DNA of 64,000 nucleotides from Flammeovirgaceae bacterium BBD 1991-12 (GTDB lineage Bacteria > Bacteroidota > Bacteroidia > Cytophagales > Cyclobacteriaceae): NCBI GenBank assembly GCA_001657315.1, contig LYSV01000025.1:1-64000 (forward strand). Reading direction: 5' to 3'. Shown here piece by piece: positions 36,348 to 46,945 of the stretch. Made by a program: the position numbers and the translations under genes. Below the pieces are notes generated by a model, which did no database searches, was not told the DNA's origin, and was given only the letters and a program-made list of their open reading frames with translations. Within the stretch, counting starts at the first letter, position 1. Each line of letters opens with the position of its first letter.

Positions 36348-36355
36348 TATGTTTG
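36348..36355 (+). promoter_or_regulatory. TAnnTTTG -7 element of GH92 gene
   Basis: TATGTTTG matches the Bacteroidota -7 consensus and would start transcription near 36362, about 21 bases before the ATG at 36383. This argues against a start at the earlier in-frame codon at 36314. Confidence 0.6.
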
Positions 36356-36382
36356 GTCACATTTCAAACTAAAAAATACATC

Positions 36383-38707
36383 ATGAGAATTTGCCGGGAT
36401 CTACTGTGGGTGAGCCTTTTTTTATGCCTGAGTTGTACTGCTGAAAATCCAAAGGAAACTCTCGTGGATTATGGTCAATTTGTTAATACTTTTATTGGCA
36501 CCGGAGGCCATGGTCATACTTTTCCGGGTGCCACATTGCCCTATGGTATGGTGCAGTTGAGTCCAGACACCCGTCTCACCGGATGGGATGCCTGCGCCGG
36601 TTATCATTACAGTGATGATACTATTCTCGGTTTTAGCCATACCCATTTAAGTGGTACCGGTATAGGTGATTATGGGGATATCCTGTTTATGCCTGCTACT
36701 TTCACGGTTGATGAAAAGCGTACCGGAACAGACACCAAACCGGTCAATTACCGCTCAAAATTCTCTCATGAAAAAGAAACGGCCAGCCCGGGTTATTACC
36801 AGGTGTACCTGGATGATTATGATATCAATGTAGCACTCACAACCACGAAAAGAGCTGGTTTTCATAAATATACATATCCCGAAGATGGAAAAGCAACACT
36901 TTTGATAGACCTTACCCATCATCTGCACCACCAGGAAAATAAAAATCTTGAGATAGAAGTCGTCGGAAACAAGACCATCAGAGGGTTAAAACGCACTTCC
37001 GGATGGGCGAAAGATCAGTTCGTATATTTTTATGCTGAATTCTCACAGCCCTTCCATCATACCTTCATCAATAACACCCAATCATCATCCGGCCTGAAAA
37101 AGCTTACAGGTAAAAACGTTCAGGCCCTGTTGCATTTTGATACCAAAGATCAGCAAACGGTTCTGGCTAAGGTGGGGATATCCGGTGTAGACTATGCAGG
37201 TGCTGAAAAGAATCTGAAAAGTGAAATACCCGATTGGGATTTTGGCAGGATCAGACAGGAAGCAAAATCGATCTGGAACCGTCAGTTAGGTAAAATCGAT
37301 GTAAAAACCGACAATGAGCAACAAAAAACGATTTTCTATACCTCTTTGTATCATACTTCCATCTCACCTAACCTTTATGAGGATGTAGACAACAGGTACC
37401 GGGCGATGGATCATCAGATCCATACTTCAGAACAGCATATCAACTATACTGTATTTTCACTATGGGATACATTCCGGGCCTTTCATCCTTTACTGACGAT
37501 CATTGACCCTGACCGTGCTAACGACATGATCAGGTCCTTAATTGATAAGTATGACAAGGGTGGAGTTTTACCCAAGTGGGAACTATCCTCCAACTATACC
37601 GGCACTATGATCGGTTATCACGCCGTTCCGGTGATCGTTGATGCGTATGCGAAAGGTATAAGGGACTTTGATGTGGAAAAAGCGTACGAAGCTTGTGTGC
37701 AAGCTTCTTCATATGATACCTCAGGGATCACCGAAGCCATTGATAAAAATATTTTACACAAGAAGCTGATGCCTGTCGCCAAATATTATAAAAATACATT
37801 AGGATACATTCCTTCAGAGAAAGAAAACGAATCAGTAGCCAAAGGACTCGAATACGCCTATAACGACTGGTGTATTGCCCGGTTTGCCAGGATGCTTGGC
37901 AAGGAAGAAGACTCCAGGAAGTTTTACACCTTAAGCAAGCATTATGAAAACTATTATGACCCAGAACGAGGGTTTATGCGAGGTAAATTACTCAACGGTT
38001 CATGGCGTGCTCCCTTTAATCCCAAAGCTTCCAATCATCGGAATGATGATTATTGTGAAGGCAATGGGTGGCAGTGGCTTTGGTTTGTTCCTCAGGATAT
38101 CCAGGGTTTGGCCGGTTTGATGGGTGGCAGGGAAAAGCTGATCACTAAACTGGATTCGTTGTTTTCCCTTGACTCTACTCTCGAGGGAGGAAATGTTTCT
38201 GCAGATATCTCTGGTTTGATCGGACAATATGCACATGGAAATGAGCCGGGTCATCACACCACGCATATTTATAATCAGGTAGGTCGGCCCTGGAAAACCC
38301 AGGAACTGGTAGATCAGATTTTACAATCGCTTTATTTTAACGATCCAAATGGATTACCCGGAAATGAAGATTGTGGACAAATGTCTGCCTGGTATATCCT
38401 TAATGCTATGGGATTTTATTCTTTTTTGCCCGGCTCGGACCAATACTCCATCGGACGCCCGCTGTTTGATGAAGTTACCATTCATCTTAAAGCTGGAAAA
38501 GTTTTTAAAATAAAAGCGGTCAACAATTCGAAAGAGAATAAATACATTCAGTCGGTAACATTGAACGGGCAAGACCTGAAATTACCATTTTTTAGCCATG
38601 AGGAGATCATATCCGGTGGTGAGTTATCGTTCGTCATGGGTAATACTCCCAACAAACAATGGGGTGCGGAGTCTACCCTGCTACACGATGTATATTCAAA
38701 AAAATGA
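36383..38707 (+). CDS. GH92 alpha-mannosidase lipoprotein
   Basis: A 774-residue lipoprotein with lipobox CLSC (Cys17). It carries a GH92 N-terminal beta-sandwich (FVNTFIGTGGHGHTFPGATLPYGMVQLSPD) and the catalytic (alpha/alpha)6 domain with GNEPGHHTTHIYN, which holds the family's calcium site and catalytic acid. GH92 enzymes are calcium-dependent exo-alpha-mannosidases that trim alpha-1,2- and related linkages of N-glycans and mannan. The ATG at 36383 gives the lipoprotein signal; the in-frame start at 36314 adds 23 residues and lies upstream of the -7 box. It is the first gene of the locus. Confidence 0.92.
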   Translation: MRICRDLLWVSLFLCLSCTAENPKETLVDYGQFVNTFIGTGGHGHTFPGATLPYGMVQLSPDTRLTGWDACAGYHYSDDTILGFSHTHLSGTGIGDYGDILFMPATFTVDEKRTGTDTKPVNYRSKFSHEKETASPGYYQVYLDDYDINVALTTTKRAGFHKYTYPEDGKATLLIDLTHHLHHQENKNLEIEVVGNKTIRGLKRTSGWAKDQFVYFYAEFSQPFHHTFINNTQSSSGLKKLTGKNVQALLHFDTKDQQTVLAKVGISGVDYAGAEKNLKSEIPDWDFGRIRQEAKSIWNRQLGKIDVKTDNEQQKTIFYTSLYHTSISPNLYEDVDNRYRAMDHQIHTSEQHINYTVFSLWDTFRAFHPLLTIIDPDRANDMIRSLIDKYDKGGVLPKWELSSNYTGTMIGYHAVPVIVDAYAKGIRDFDVEKAYEACVQASSYDTSGITEAIDKNILHKKLMPVAKYYKNTLGYIPSEKENESVAKGLEYAYNDWCIARFARMLGKEEDSRKFYTLSKHYENYYDPERGFMRGKLLNGSWRAPFNPKASNHRNDDYCEGNGWQWLWFVPQDIQGLAGLMGGREKLITKLDSLFSLDSTLEGGNVSADISGLIGQYAHGNEPGHHTTHIYNQVGRPWKTQELVDQILQSLYFNDPNGLPGNEDCGQMSAWYILNAMGFYSFLPGSDQYSIGRPLFDEVTIHLKAGKVFKIKAVNNSKENKYIQSVTLNGQDLKLPFFSHEEIISGGELSFVMGNTPNKQWGAESTLLHDVYSKK

Positions 38708-38756
38708 TAACGATAAGCAATACGATTTTTAATGCAAAGCCTTGAAATCAAATTAA

Positions 38757-40058
38757 ATGTGCAAAATAAACATACGTTTTCAGTTATCACTGATCCTGCT
38801 ACTTTTTGGTTGCACTCATGATGAAGCAAGTAACCAGAGTTCCAAAAACGCGGATGAGATCGTGTACGACGAAACGGGATTGCTGTATACTGCCTACGAA
38901 AACCTGGTCATGGCCGGCTATCAGGGTTGGTTTGCCGCAGAAGGCGATGATTCTGAAAGAGGCTGGTATCACTATGGAGGGGCCTGTGGATTTACCCCGG
39001 GCTGCTCGACCATCGACTTTTGGCCGGATGTTTCGGAATATACTAAAAAGTATGTCACACCATTCAAACACCGGGATGGATCCGATGCTTATCTGTACAG
39101 CGCGTATGATGAAGAGAGTGTTGACCTGCACTTTAAATGGATGAAGACCTACGGAATCGATGGGGTTTTCATGCAGCGGTTCCTGGGGGAGATAAAAAGC
39201 CCCAAAAGGAAACGGCATTTTGACAAAGTGCTTAAAAATGCCCTGAAAGCCGCAAGTAAGTACGAAAGAGCCATCTGCATAATGTACGACCTCAGTGGTA
39301 CTTCTGGTAAAGATATGGACCGTCTGGTACAAGACTGGGATGAATTACAAAAGCAGTTTAACCTTTTTAATAATCAGGAAAACCCCACCTGTTTGAGGCA
39401 CAACGGACGCCCGCTGCTGGCCATTTGGGGCGCCGGTTTCAATGATAACCGCAAATACTCTGTTTCTGATATACAGAAGTTGGTATCAGATCTGAAAGGC
39501 CAGGGAAACAAAGTGTCGGTGATGTTGGGTGTTCCATATTACTGGAGGACCCTGGATAAGGATACCCAGCATGACCTTTCGTTGCATTCCCTGATCAAAA
39601 GCTGCGATATAGTGATGCCATGGGCAGTAGGCCGCTATAATTCGGAAAGCTACAGCATTACAGGCCCGGTGCTGGCTGGTGATATTCAGTGGTGTAAAAA
39701 AAATAATGTAGACTATGTCCCCCTGGTTTTTCCGGGTTTCAGCTGGGGTAATCTTAAAAACGATCCAGACAAGTACAATATAGCCCCGCGTGACAGAGGT
39801 GATTTTCTATGGCGGCAAATTGCGGGGGTAAAACTTGCAGGTGCCAAATCGTTGTATGTGGCTATGTTTGATGAAGTGGATGAAGGAACCGCCATTTTCA
39901 AAACGGTCAATCAAAGTGATGTGCCAGACAATCTAAATGGCAAATTTATCGGTATTGAAGATGACCTGCAGACAGACTATTACCTGTGGCTTACCGGGCA
40001 AGGCGCCAGATGGTTTCATGGAGACGATTCTTTTAGCACTGTTAAACCCACACGATAG
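38757..40058 (+). CDS. GH99-like (GH71/99 clan-type) glycoside hydrolase lipoprotein
   Basis: A 433-residue lipoprotein with lipobox LFGC (Cys19). The mature part resembles the GH71/GH99-type fold found in PULs: YENLVMAGYQGWFAAEGD at the N-terminus, DGVFMQRFLGE, DLSGTSGKDMD, RPLLAIWGAGF, and YVAMFDEVDEGTAIFK at the C-terminus. GH99 enzymes are endo-acting alpha-mannosidases, and this relative could cleave mannan internally before GH92 trimming. The catalytic residues of GH99 could not be assigned with certainty, so the specificity is inferred. It is 49 bases downstream of GH92 and is probably co-transcribed. Confidence 0.7.
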   Translation: MCKINIRFQLSLILLLFGCTHDEASNQSSKNADEIVYDETGLLYTAYENLVMAGYQGWFAAEGDDSERGWYHYGGACGFTPGCSTIDFWPDVSEYTKKYVTPFKHRDGSDAYLYSAYDEESVDLHFKWMKTYGIDGVFMQRFLGEIKSPKRKRHFDKVLKNALKAASKYERAICIMYDLSGTSGKDMDRLVQDWDELQKQFNLFNNQENPTCLRHNGRPLLAIWGAGFNDNRKYSVSDIQKLVSDLKGQGNKVSVMLGVPYYWRTLDKDTQHDLSLHSLIKSCDIVMPWAVGRYNSESYSITGPVLAGDIQWCKKNNVDYVPLVFPGFSWGNLKNDPDKYNIAPRDRGDFLWRQIAGVKLAGAKSLYVAMFDEVDEGTAIFKTVNQSDVPDNLNGKFIGIEDDLQTDYYLWLTGQGARWFHGDDSFSTVKPTR

Positions 40059-40134
40059 CAGATCAGGCATGATATATTTCAGTCATTTATATTCAGAATT
40101 ATTTTAACAATAACCCCATAAAGATCAGTTCGAA

Positions 40135-43100
40135 ATGTTGAAAAGTGAGCATTTTTTTTGTTGTATTTTCCTTTTTGTGTTTTTCCTTATCAATGTAGGC
40201 ACACAGGCACAGCAGGCTTATAACCACGTTTTCAATCCCATAAAAGGCATGGTGAATGAAGTGGAGAAGCCATTTCGTGAAGAACTATCTTTAAATGGAA
40301 GATGGCAGTTCATGCCGGTTTATGAAGAAGATATCAGCCGTTTTCAAAAACCGGTATCTTTTGAATGGGACGCTGTTCCGTTAAAAGTACCTTCTCCCTG
40401 GAATGTGAATTCATTTGCCGAAGGTAACGGCGGTGATTTCCTGGCCTATCCCTCTTATCCGGAAGTGTGGGAAAAAGCAGCTATGGGTTGGATGAAAAAA
40501 GACTTTATACTGCCGGAAGGCTGGGATGATAAACAGCTTAAACTACATTTTGAAGCCATCGCCGGTTTTGCAAAGGTCTATATAAACGGCCAACTGGCCG
40601 GGGAGAACCTTGATATATTCTTCCCTACGGAAATAGACGCAACTCCTTATGTTAAAAATGGGAAAAATGAACTGCTCGTGGGCATCGCAAAGGCTAGCCT
40701 CACAGACGACAAGGGCAAATATGGACGACGTAACTATGTGGCCGGCTCATTCTGGGGACAACATATTGTCGGGATATGGCAGGATGTCTCCCTGATCGCC
40801 ATACCCGGGTTATTTATATCGGATGTCTTTGTACAGCCCGATGTACAAAAGGATCAGTTATCACTGGTAACAAGCATTACAAATCATACAGAGAAGGCCC
40901 GGACCTTTACCCTGCACACCGTAGTCAGGAGATGGGAAAAACCTGCCACAGAGGATGTAAATATGGCTCCGGCAGATAATGGTATTCTGCGGGAAGAAGT
41001 TTTGAGTATCGAAGGATCCAGTAAAGTAAAACTACAGGCCGGAGAGAGTATTACGGTAACCCTCAACACAAAAGTAGTGGGTAAGTTGAAAAACTGGACT
41101 CCCGACGATCCGAATCTCTATGGAGCAGTAGTTCGTTTGTATACCGACAGAATGAAGGTGACCGATGTACGTTACACCCGTTTTGGGTGGCGCCAGTTTA
41201 CGCTGAAGGGTACACAATTGCTTTTGAATGGAGAACCCATTGTGCTGAAAGGAGATTCCTGGCACTTCATGGGTATCCCGCAAATGACACGTCGCTATGC
41301 CTGGGGGTGGTTCAGAATGTTGAAAGATACCCATGCCAATGCTGTCCGCTTGCATGCCCAGCCTTTTCCGTCGTTTTACCTGGATGTAGCAGACGAGATG
41401 GGGATCTGTGTGCTGGATGAAACAGGCATTTGGTCAAGTGACGGTGGCCCGAAAATGGATTCGGACGATTATTGGAATTATTGCCAAAAGCATGTGAAAA
41501 GCCTGGTGATGCGCGACCGGAACCACCCATCGGTGTTTGGATGGAGTGTATGCAATGAGACGCTTCCGGTAGCTATACATGTTTTTCATGCCCCTGAAAG
41601 TATAGTCCAACGTCAGGTTGACGAGATCAACAATTGGGTGAATATAGTAAAGGAACTGGATCCGACACGCGCCTGGATCTCAGGGGACGGGGAGACTATG
41701 CGCCCTACTAACCTTCCTACTGTCATTGGCCATTATGGAGATGAAAACTCCATAAAAAACTGGTCGTCTCAAGGGAAACCCTGGGGTGTTGGTGAGACCG
41801 GTATGGGATATTACGGCACGCCAAAACAGGTATCCAAAATCAACGGCAACCGGGCCTATGAATCTCAGCTGGGCCGTATGGAAGGCCTGGCCCACCGAAG
41901 CATACGATCTCCTTCAGATGCAGCAAAAATACGGTGCAGCCTACACCAGTGTGTTTAATGTGATCTGGTACGGACTTAAACCCCTACCCTTCGGGCTGTC
42001 GGATACCACGCGCCCTCCCCTACCGGAAGATGGGATTTTCTTCTCCGAATTCAAGGAAGGTATCTCTGGGGTTCAGCCTGAACGCATCGGCCCCTATACA
42101 AGTACGATCAACCCCGGATATGATGCAGGCCTGCCCCTGTACAACCCCTGGCCACTATTTGATGCCGTACAGGCAGTCAATTCCAGTCCGGTGAAAGAAT
42201 TTAAGATAGGCAGCCATGTGCCTATAGAGAAAGTTCCGACGCCGGAGGCCTCCGTCAATACTGTAGGCATTCTACCGGGAGACAGTCATCTTCTGAAAGA
42301 TCGGTGGGCAAACCTGGGTGTTCCCTTTGTCGAAGCTGTTTCCGGAAGGAAACTGAAAATCATCATTGTCGACGGAACAGTATCTGCTCTTGACCAGACC
42401 GCCTTAAAGGTCATTGATAACTGCCTGTCCCATGGAGGCAAAGTGCTGGTCTGGAATGTTACCCCACAAAGTATGGAAGACCTCAACCGCATGTTGCCTT
42501 ATCCATTGGAGTTAACTGACCGGCAGGCCACTTCCTTTATCGTGAAGACTGCGGATATCCTATTGGGAAGGTTGGAGAACAAAGATTTCTATTTTACCGA
42601 ATGGACAAAGCAACCGGTAATGAAGTATGGACTTAGTGGGGAAATGATCCAAAACAGTGACGTTTTATTGGAAGCCTGTAATACGGATTGGAGCACATGG
42701 AACTCCAGGCCCGAGTATTTAAAAACCGCTGCGGTTTACCGAAGTGAGCTGGAATCGAAAGCTTACGGCGGCGCCATGATCAGGATCAACAGCGGAAAGG
42801 GACAAATATACCTGAGTACGATTGACCTGTTGACCTTAAAGGGACAAGGGGAAGAGTTGCTGAAAACCTTGCTGACTAACGTGGGGATCTTGTTAAAGGA
42901 GGTTCCGGTAAAAAACCAGCAAGCGTTATCTTCCGAAGCTGACCTGGAGCGCGCTTTAGTGTTACGGGGACCTGACATTTCGGCCGCATCCATTGAAGAA
43001 ATGGGAAATGAGCAATTCAGCCGCCAATATGAATCAAAGAGCGATCCTGAAATGATCAAGGCCAATGCCCAAGGGTTTCTGGACGTTGGAAAGTTAAAAA

Positions 43101-43435
43101 ACCTGCACCATGAAAAGGAAATGGTATATCTTAGTTTCTGGTTGTATAGTCCACGTTCATTGGTCAATCTCCTGGTTGAACCGGACATGCCAAAGTTGGA
43201 TATGCTGGTTGAAGGCCGTCAACAGGTAAAGATATTTATCAACGGGACATTGTTTTCTTCCGGGAACCCCGGGGGACCTGAAAAGTTTGAGAATCTTCCT
43301 TTGGAAAAAGGATGGAATCATGTGCTGATGAAGCTATACCGCGAAAAGGATGTTCGCCGCTGGAAAACAAAAATCCGATTAGCCTCTAATAACCAGGAAT
43401 TTATTCACAAATTAAATTCATCCGTCGGTCAATAA
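40135..43435 (+). pseudogene. Exported GH2 enzyme interrupted by a frameshift
   Basis: Two overlapping frames (40135-41958 and the downstream frame ending 43435) encode one GH2 protein of about 1100 residues. The first has a signal peptide, sugar-binding domain, Ig-like domain and TIM barrel with acid/base Glu475 (SVCNE) and nucleophile Glu554 (GVGETGMG). The second continues the barrel (TEAYDLLQMQQKYGAAYTS) into a GATase-like domain and a C-terminal beta-sandwich. Removing one C from the CCC at 41891-41893 joins MEGLA to TEAYDLL in frame. The cause is a mutation or a base-calling error. The specificity, beta-galactosidase or beta-mannosidase, cannot be told from the sequence. Confidence 0.85.
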
Positions 43436-43452
43436 AATTTATAAGCTATAAA

Positions 43453-46317
43453 ATGAAAGTACTTAAACTAAGATTAATCTCTACCTTACTGGTTCTCAAT
43501 GGTTTTACTTCTTTAGCGCAAAACCATGACTTTACCTCTGTTTCGGCCTCTGTTCAACCTCAGGAAGCAGGAAAAGTATTTGACGGGGACAGGAATACAG
43601 GATGGAGCCTGGAGAAAAAGGAACTCGGTACAGATCAACACCTTATGTTTACGTTGAGTACACCGGGGAATGTAAACAAGGTTCTTGTGCGCATAGCCGG
43701 TATCTCAAAGGCCTCATTAAAAAATTCGATACAATTGTTTGTGACTTACGATCCGATGAACCTCGGGGAGGCAATATCTTACCGGGTGAGCGGCAATACC
43801 GATTTCATTTTAAACTTCCCCGCCAGGTACGGAGCGCACATAAAAGTACAGATATTGGGAGGGAGACTTAAAAAAGCAATCTCCATAAATGAAATTTCCA
43901 TTGAATATGCGAAGGAACCGAATCAGCATGCTGATGCAATGGTTCATGAAAAACCCTGGCTAAACCCTCAATTGCCCCTGGAAGAAAGGGTAAAAAGCCT
44001 TATGGCGGCCATGACTCCCGCAGATAAAATGGAATTGCTTCGGGAAGGATGGGGAATTCCTGGTATTCCACATTTAGGTGTCCCTTTCTTAAATAAAGTG
44101 GAAGCCATACATGGTTTTTCCTATGGCAGCGGCGCCACCATTTTTCCTCAGTCTATCGGGTTGGGGGCCACCTGGAATAAAAAACTAATAGAAGAAGTGG
44201 CCGGTGTTATTGCTGATGAAACAGCGAGCGCCAAAACAATACAAGCCTGGTCGCCTGTACTGGATGTAGCGCAAGACGCCCGTTGGGGACGCTGCGAAGA
44301 AACCTATGGAGAAGACCCTGTCCTGGTATCGGAAATAGGAGGTGCCTGGGTCAAAGGCTTCCAATCCCGGGGATTATTTGCGACACCAAAGCATTTTGCC
44401 GCTCATGGGGCGCCGCTTGGAGGAAGAGATTCACACGATATCGGTTTGTCGGAGAGGGAAATGCGGGAGATACACCTGGTCCCTTTCCGTCATGTGGTAC
44501 AAAAATACAACTGTCAGTCGGTGATGGAATCTTATTCAGACTATTTAGGAGTACCGGTAGCCAAAAGTAAGGAACTGCTACAAGGCATTTTACGTGAAGA
44601 ATGGGGATTTAACGGATTTATTGTTAGCGACTGTGGTGCCCTGGGAAATCTTACGGCCCGAAAGCATTATACAGCCACAGACTATGTCGAAGCTGCCAAT
44701 CAGTCATTGGCAGCTGGCGTGGCTACCAATTGCGGTGACACCTATAACAATAAAAAGGTTATAGAAGCTGCAAAAAACGGTCAGCTGGACCAGGTGGCTC
44801 TTGATCGGGTAAGCCGGGGAATGTTGCGTATGATGTTCAGAAATGGTTTTTTTGATCATAACCCTTCAGAACCCCTGGACTGGGACAAGATCTATCCGGG
44901 ATGGAATAGTCCCGCGCATAAAAAGGTAGCGCATCAGGCTGCACTGGAGTCAATGGTCTTATTGGAAAACAAGGAAGATGTCCTTCCATTATCAAAAACC
45001 ATCAAAACCATTGCCGTTATCGGACCGGGAGCAGATGATCTGCAGCCCGGTGACTATACGGCCAAACTGCAACCCGGTCAATTGAAATCGGTTTTGTATG
45101 GTATAAAATCCAGTGTGGGTAAAAAGACAAAGGTAAACTATGCAAAGGGTTGTGCATTTGTTTCATCCGGGGAAACTGATATCGAAAGTGCCGTGATGGC
45201 AACTCGTGCATCGGATGTGGCTGTTTTGGTACTGGGAGACCGCTCCACCAGCGAGTCCATCAAGGGCGCCAAAAAAACCTCGGGCGAAGGCAATGATTAT
45301 GCTACCCTGACGCTTCCTGGAGACCAGCAAAAACTGTTGCAGGCAGTTTGTGAAACAGGAAAGCCTGTGGTGTTGGTACTACAGATCGGTCGTCCCTATA
45401 ATTTAACGTATGCCTCAAAGCACTGTCAGGCTATTCTTGTAAACTGGTTGCCCGGACAGGAAGGAGGACCGGCCACGGCTGATGTTTTATTCGGAAATTA
45501 TAATCCTGCCGGCCGTTTGCCTATGACCTTTCCCCGTCATGTAGGGCAATTACCCCTTTACTACAACTTTAAAACCTCCGGAAGAGGGTATCACTATGTC
45601 GATATGGACTTCTCTCCTCTTTACGCTTTTGGATATGGTTTGAGCTTTACCAGGTTCAGCTATTCCGGCCTGAAAACAGCTGTGAACGACGATGGTTCGA
45701 TCACAGTAAGCGCCAAAGTAACCAATACCGGTACCATAGCAGGTGATGAAGTAGTGCAGCTTTATGTCACTGATATGTACTCCAGCGTGAAGACACGTAT
45801 TATGGAGTTAAAGGATTTTACCCGGATCACGCTGCCGGCCGGTGGATCAAAAGAAGTTACCTTTCAACTCACCCCCTATCAGCTCTCTTTGTTGAATGAT
45901 CAAATGGATCGCATGGTAGAACCCGGTACGTTTAAGATAATGGTGGGCGGGCATAGCCCTTCTTTTGTCGCCCATGACAGAATAAAAGACAGCGTAGGAT
46001 TCGGAACTCCAGAGGACGGTGTTACCGGAATCCTGAATTATGAACCATCTTTCAGGGCTGATTTCACCCTTTCATTTGAACGCTTTGTGACAAAACAAAA
46101 TGGCAAAGGTATGTCGGTATTTGTAAAAGTCAGCAATCAGGGGAGCCTTACCGATGTGGGTAAACTAAAGATGTATGCCGACGGAATTCAAAAAGAAATC
46201 CATCATTTTGAACTTCAACCCAGCCAGGAAAGAACCATCCGGTTTGAATTATCAAATACAAATTTGAAGCAGGTGGCGGTTATCTCAAAGTACAAATACA
46301 TATCCCATACGTTTTAA
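43453..46317 (+). CDS. GH3 glycoside hydrolase with N-terminal discoidin-like domain
   Basis: A 954-residue exported enzyme with a signal peptide (1-22). Residues ~25-155 are a discoidin-like carbohydrate-binding beta-sandwich (FDGDRNTGWSLEK). The GH3 (beta/alpha)8 domain follows (~175-500) with the nucleophile Asp393 in IVSDCGAL and KHFAAHG upstream. The alpha/beta sandwich domain (~510-720) and fibronectin-III-like domain (~745-820) follow, then a final beta domain. GH3 enzymes are exo-beta-glycosidases. It starts 17 bases after the GH2 stop, so it is in the same operon. The substrate is unclear. Confidence 0.9.
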   Translation: MKVLKLRLISTLLVLNGFTSLAQNHDFTSVSASVQPQEAGKVFDGDRNTGWSLEKKELGTDQHLMFTLSTPGNVNKVLVRIAGISKASLKNSIQLFVTYDPMNLGEAISYRVSGNTDFILNFPARYGAHIKVQILGGRLKKAISINEISIEYAKEPNQHADAMVHEKPWLNPQLPLEERVKSLMAAMTPADKMELLREGWGIPGIPHLGVPFLNKVEAIHGFSYGSGATIFPQSIGLGATWNKKLIEEVAGVIADETASAKTIQAWSPVLDVAQDARWGRCEETYGEDPVLVSEIGGAWVKGFQSRGLFATPKHFAAHGAPLGGRDSHDIGLSEREMREIHLVPFRHVVQKYNCQSVMESYSDYLGVPVAKSKELLQGILREEWGFNGFIVSDCGALGNLTARKHYTATDYVEAANQSLAAGVATNCGDTYNNKKVIEAAKNGQLDQVALDRVSRGMLRMMFRNGFFDHNPSEPLDWDKIYPGWNSPAHKKVAHQAALESMVLLENKEDVLPLSKTIKTIAVIGPGADDLQPGDYTAKLQPGQLKSVLYGIKSSVGKKTKVNYAKGCAFVSSGETDIESAVMATRASDVAVLVLGDRSTSESIKGAKKTSGEGNDYATLTLPGDQQKLLQAVCETGKPVVLVLQIGRPYNLTYASKHCQAILVNWLPGQEGGPATADVLFGNYNPAGRLPMTFPRHVGQLPLYYNFKTSGRGYHYVDMDFSPLYAFGYGLSFTRFSYSGLKTAVNDDGSITVSAKVTNTGTIAGDEVVQLYVTDMYSSVKTRIMELKDFTRITLPAGGSKEVTFQLTPYQLSLLNDQMDRMVEPGTFKIMVGGHSPSFVAHDRIKDSVGFGTPEDGVTGILNYEPSFRADFTLSFERFVTKQNGKGMSVFVKVSNQGSLTDVGKLKMYADGIQKEIHHFELQPSQERTIRFELSNTNLKQVAVISKYKYISHTF

Positions 46318-46346
46318 CAAATGCCCCAACGATTTATTCGTATATC

Positions 46347-46388
46347 AGCGTGTTGAATTAACTCTCCATTCCGAGGTTTCAACACGCT
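46347..46388 (+). terminator. Hairpin after the GH operon
   Basis: A perfect 11-bp stem (agcgtgttgaa / ttcaacacgct) with a 20-base loop lies 29 bases after the GH3 stop. The T-run is weak, so this may be a terminator or an RNA-stabilising structure between the GH genes and susC. Confidence 0.6.
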
Positions 46389-46538
46389 ATGTTTCTTCCA
46401 TCAGGTTTATTCCTTTATATTAACCGGATCACTCCCGATTTCCTGATTTTGAGTTCCGGCCTGCAATATTTCAAGAGCTTAATTCGAAAAGCTTAAAATA
46501 GTGTCCGTAAAAAAACAAGGAAACAATCTTTCAAATCC

Positions 46539-46600
46539 ATGGTCTGTGTCCTTGCAGACCATTTATTACGCGATTTTCGGTCTGTGAGGACACAGAACCG
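46539..46600. repeat. Two copies of the ggtctgtg hairpin family
   Basis: The copy at 46539-46562 has arms atggtctg/cagaccat. The copy at 46578-46600 is in the opposite orientation with loop agga and one inserted base. Both are related to the element at 26090-26111. Confidence 0.65.
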
Positions 46601-46679
46601 GGGACAGATGAGTGTTTTCTTACAGGCACTAAAATGGAATAGTGCATCCGGTGGTTTTTTGAAAAAAAAGCCAAAAAAT

Positions 46680-46723
46680 TGAAAATTAAGCAAAAAACAA
46701 GCTCGTATTAAGTGAAAATTAAG
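46680..46723 (+). promoter_or_regulatory. Array of 11-bp phased direct repeats upstream of susC
   Basis: Four 11-base units: tgaaaattaag (46680), caaaaaacaag (46691), ctcgtattaag (46702), tgaaaattaag (46713). The first and last are identical and 33 bases apart, as in the GH92 promoter. The middle two match the degenerate units there, and the last unit begins 32 bases before the -7 box. Upstream flanks (a poly-A stretch followed by gccaaaaa) are also shared. Confidence 0.7.
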
Positions 46724-46744
46724 CCTTTTTTAATGGCCTCCACA

Positions 46745-46752
46745 TAAGTTTG
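46745..46752 (+). promoter_or_regulatory. TAnnTTTG -7 element of susC
   Basis: TAAGTTTG matches the consensus, with no TTG at the -33 position, and lies 193 bases before the susC ATG. The leader is therefore long (about 185 bases). Confidence 0.5.
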
Positions 46753-46945
46753 TTTAGCGCCTGATTAAAACATGTGGTGGCATTCAGACCTCCTTAGCCC
46801 AACAATGCCTGCCTGGAGAAAATGAAAAGACCAATACTATTTTTCACCATAGATCCAATGGTTCATGGACTATCATTTTAATGAAGGAGCAACAGGCCTT
46901 AACTCCTTTTCAAGACTTCAATTTTAATCTTTTAAATGCTACATT

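Noticed and set aside
41885-41960. Programmed ribosomal frameshift in the GH2 gene
   Set aside because: The junction is a plain CCC with no slippery heptamer, stimulatory stem or upstream Shine-Dalgarno; mutation or sequencing error is simpler.
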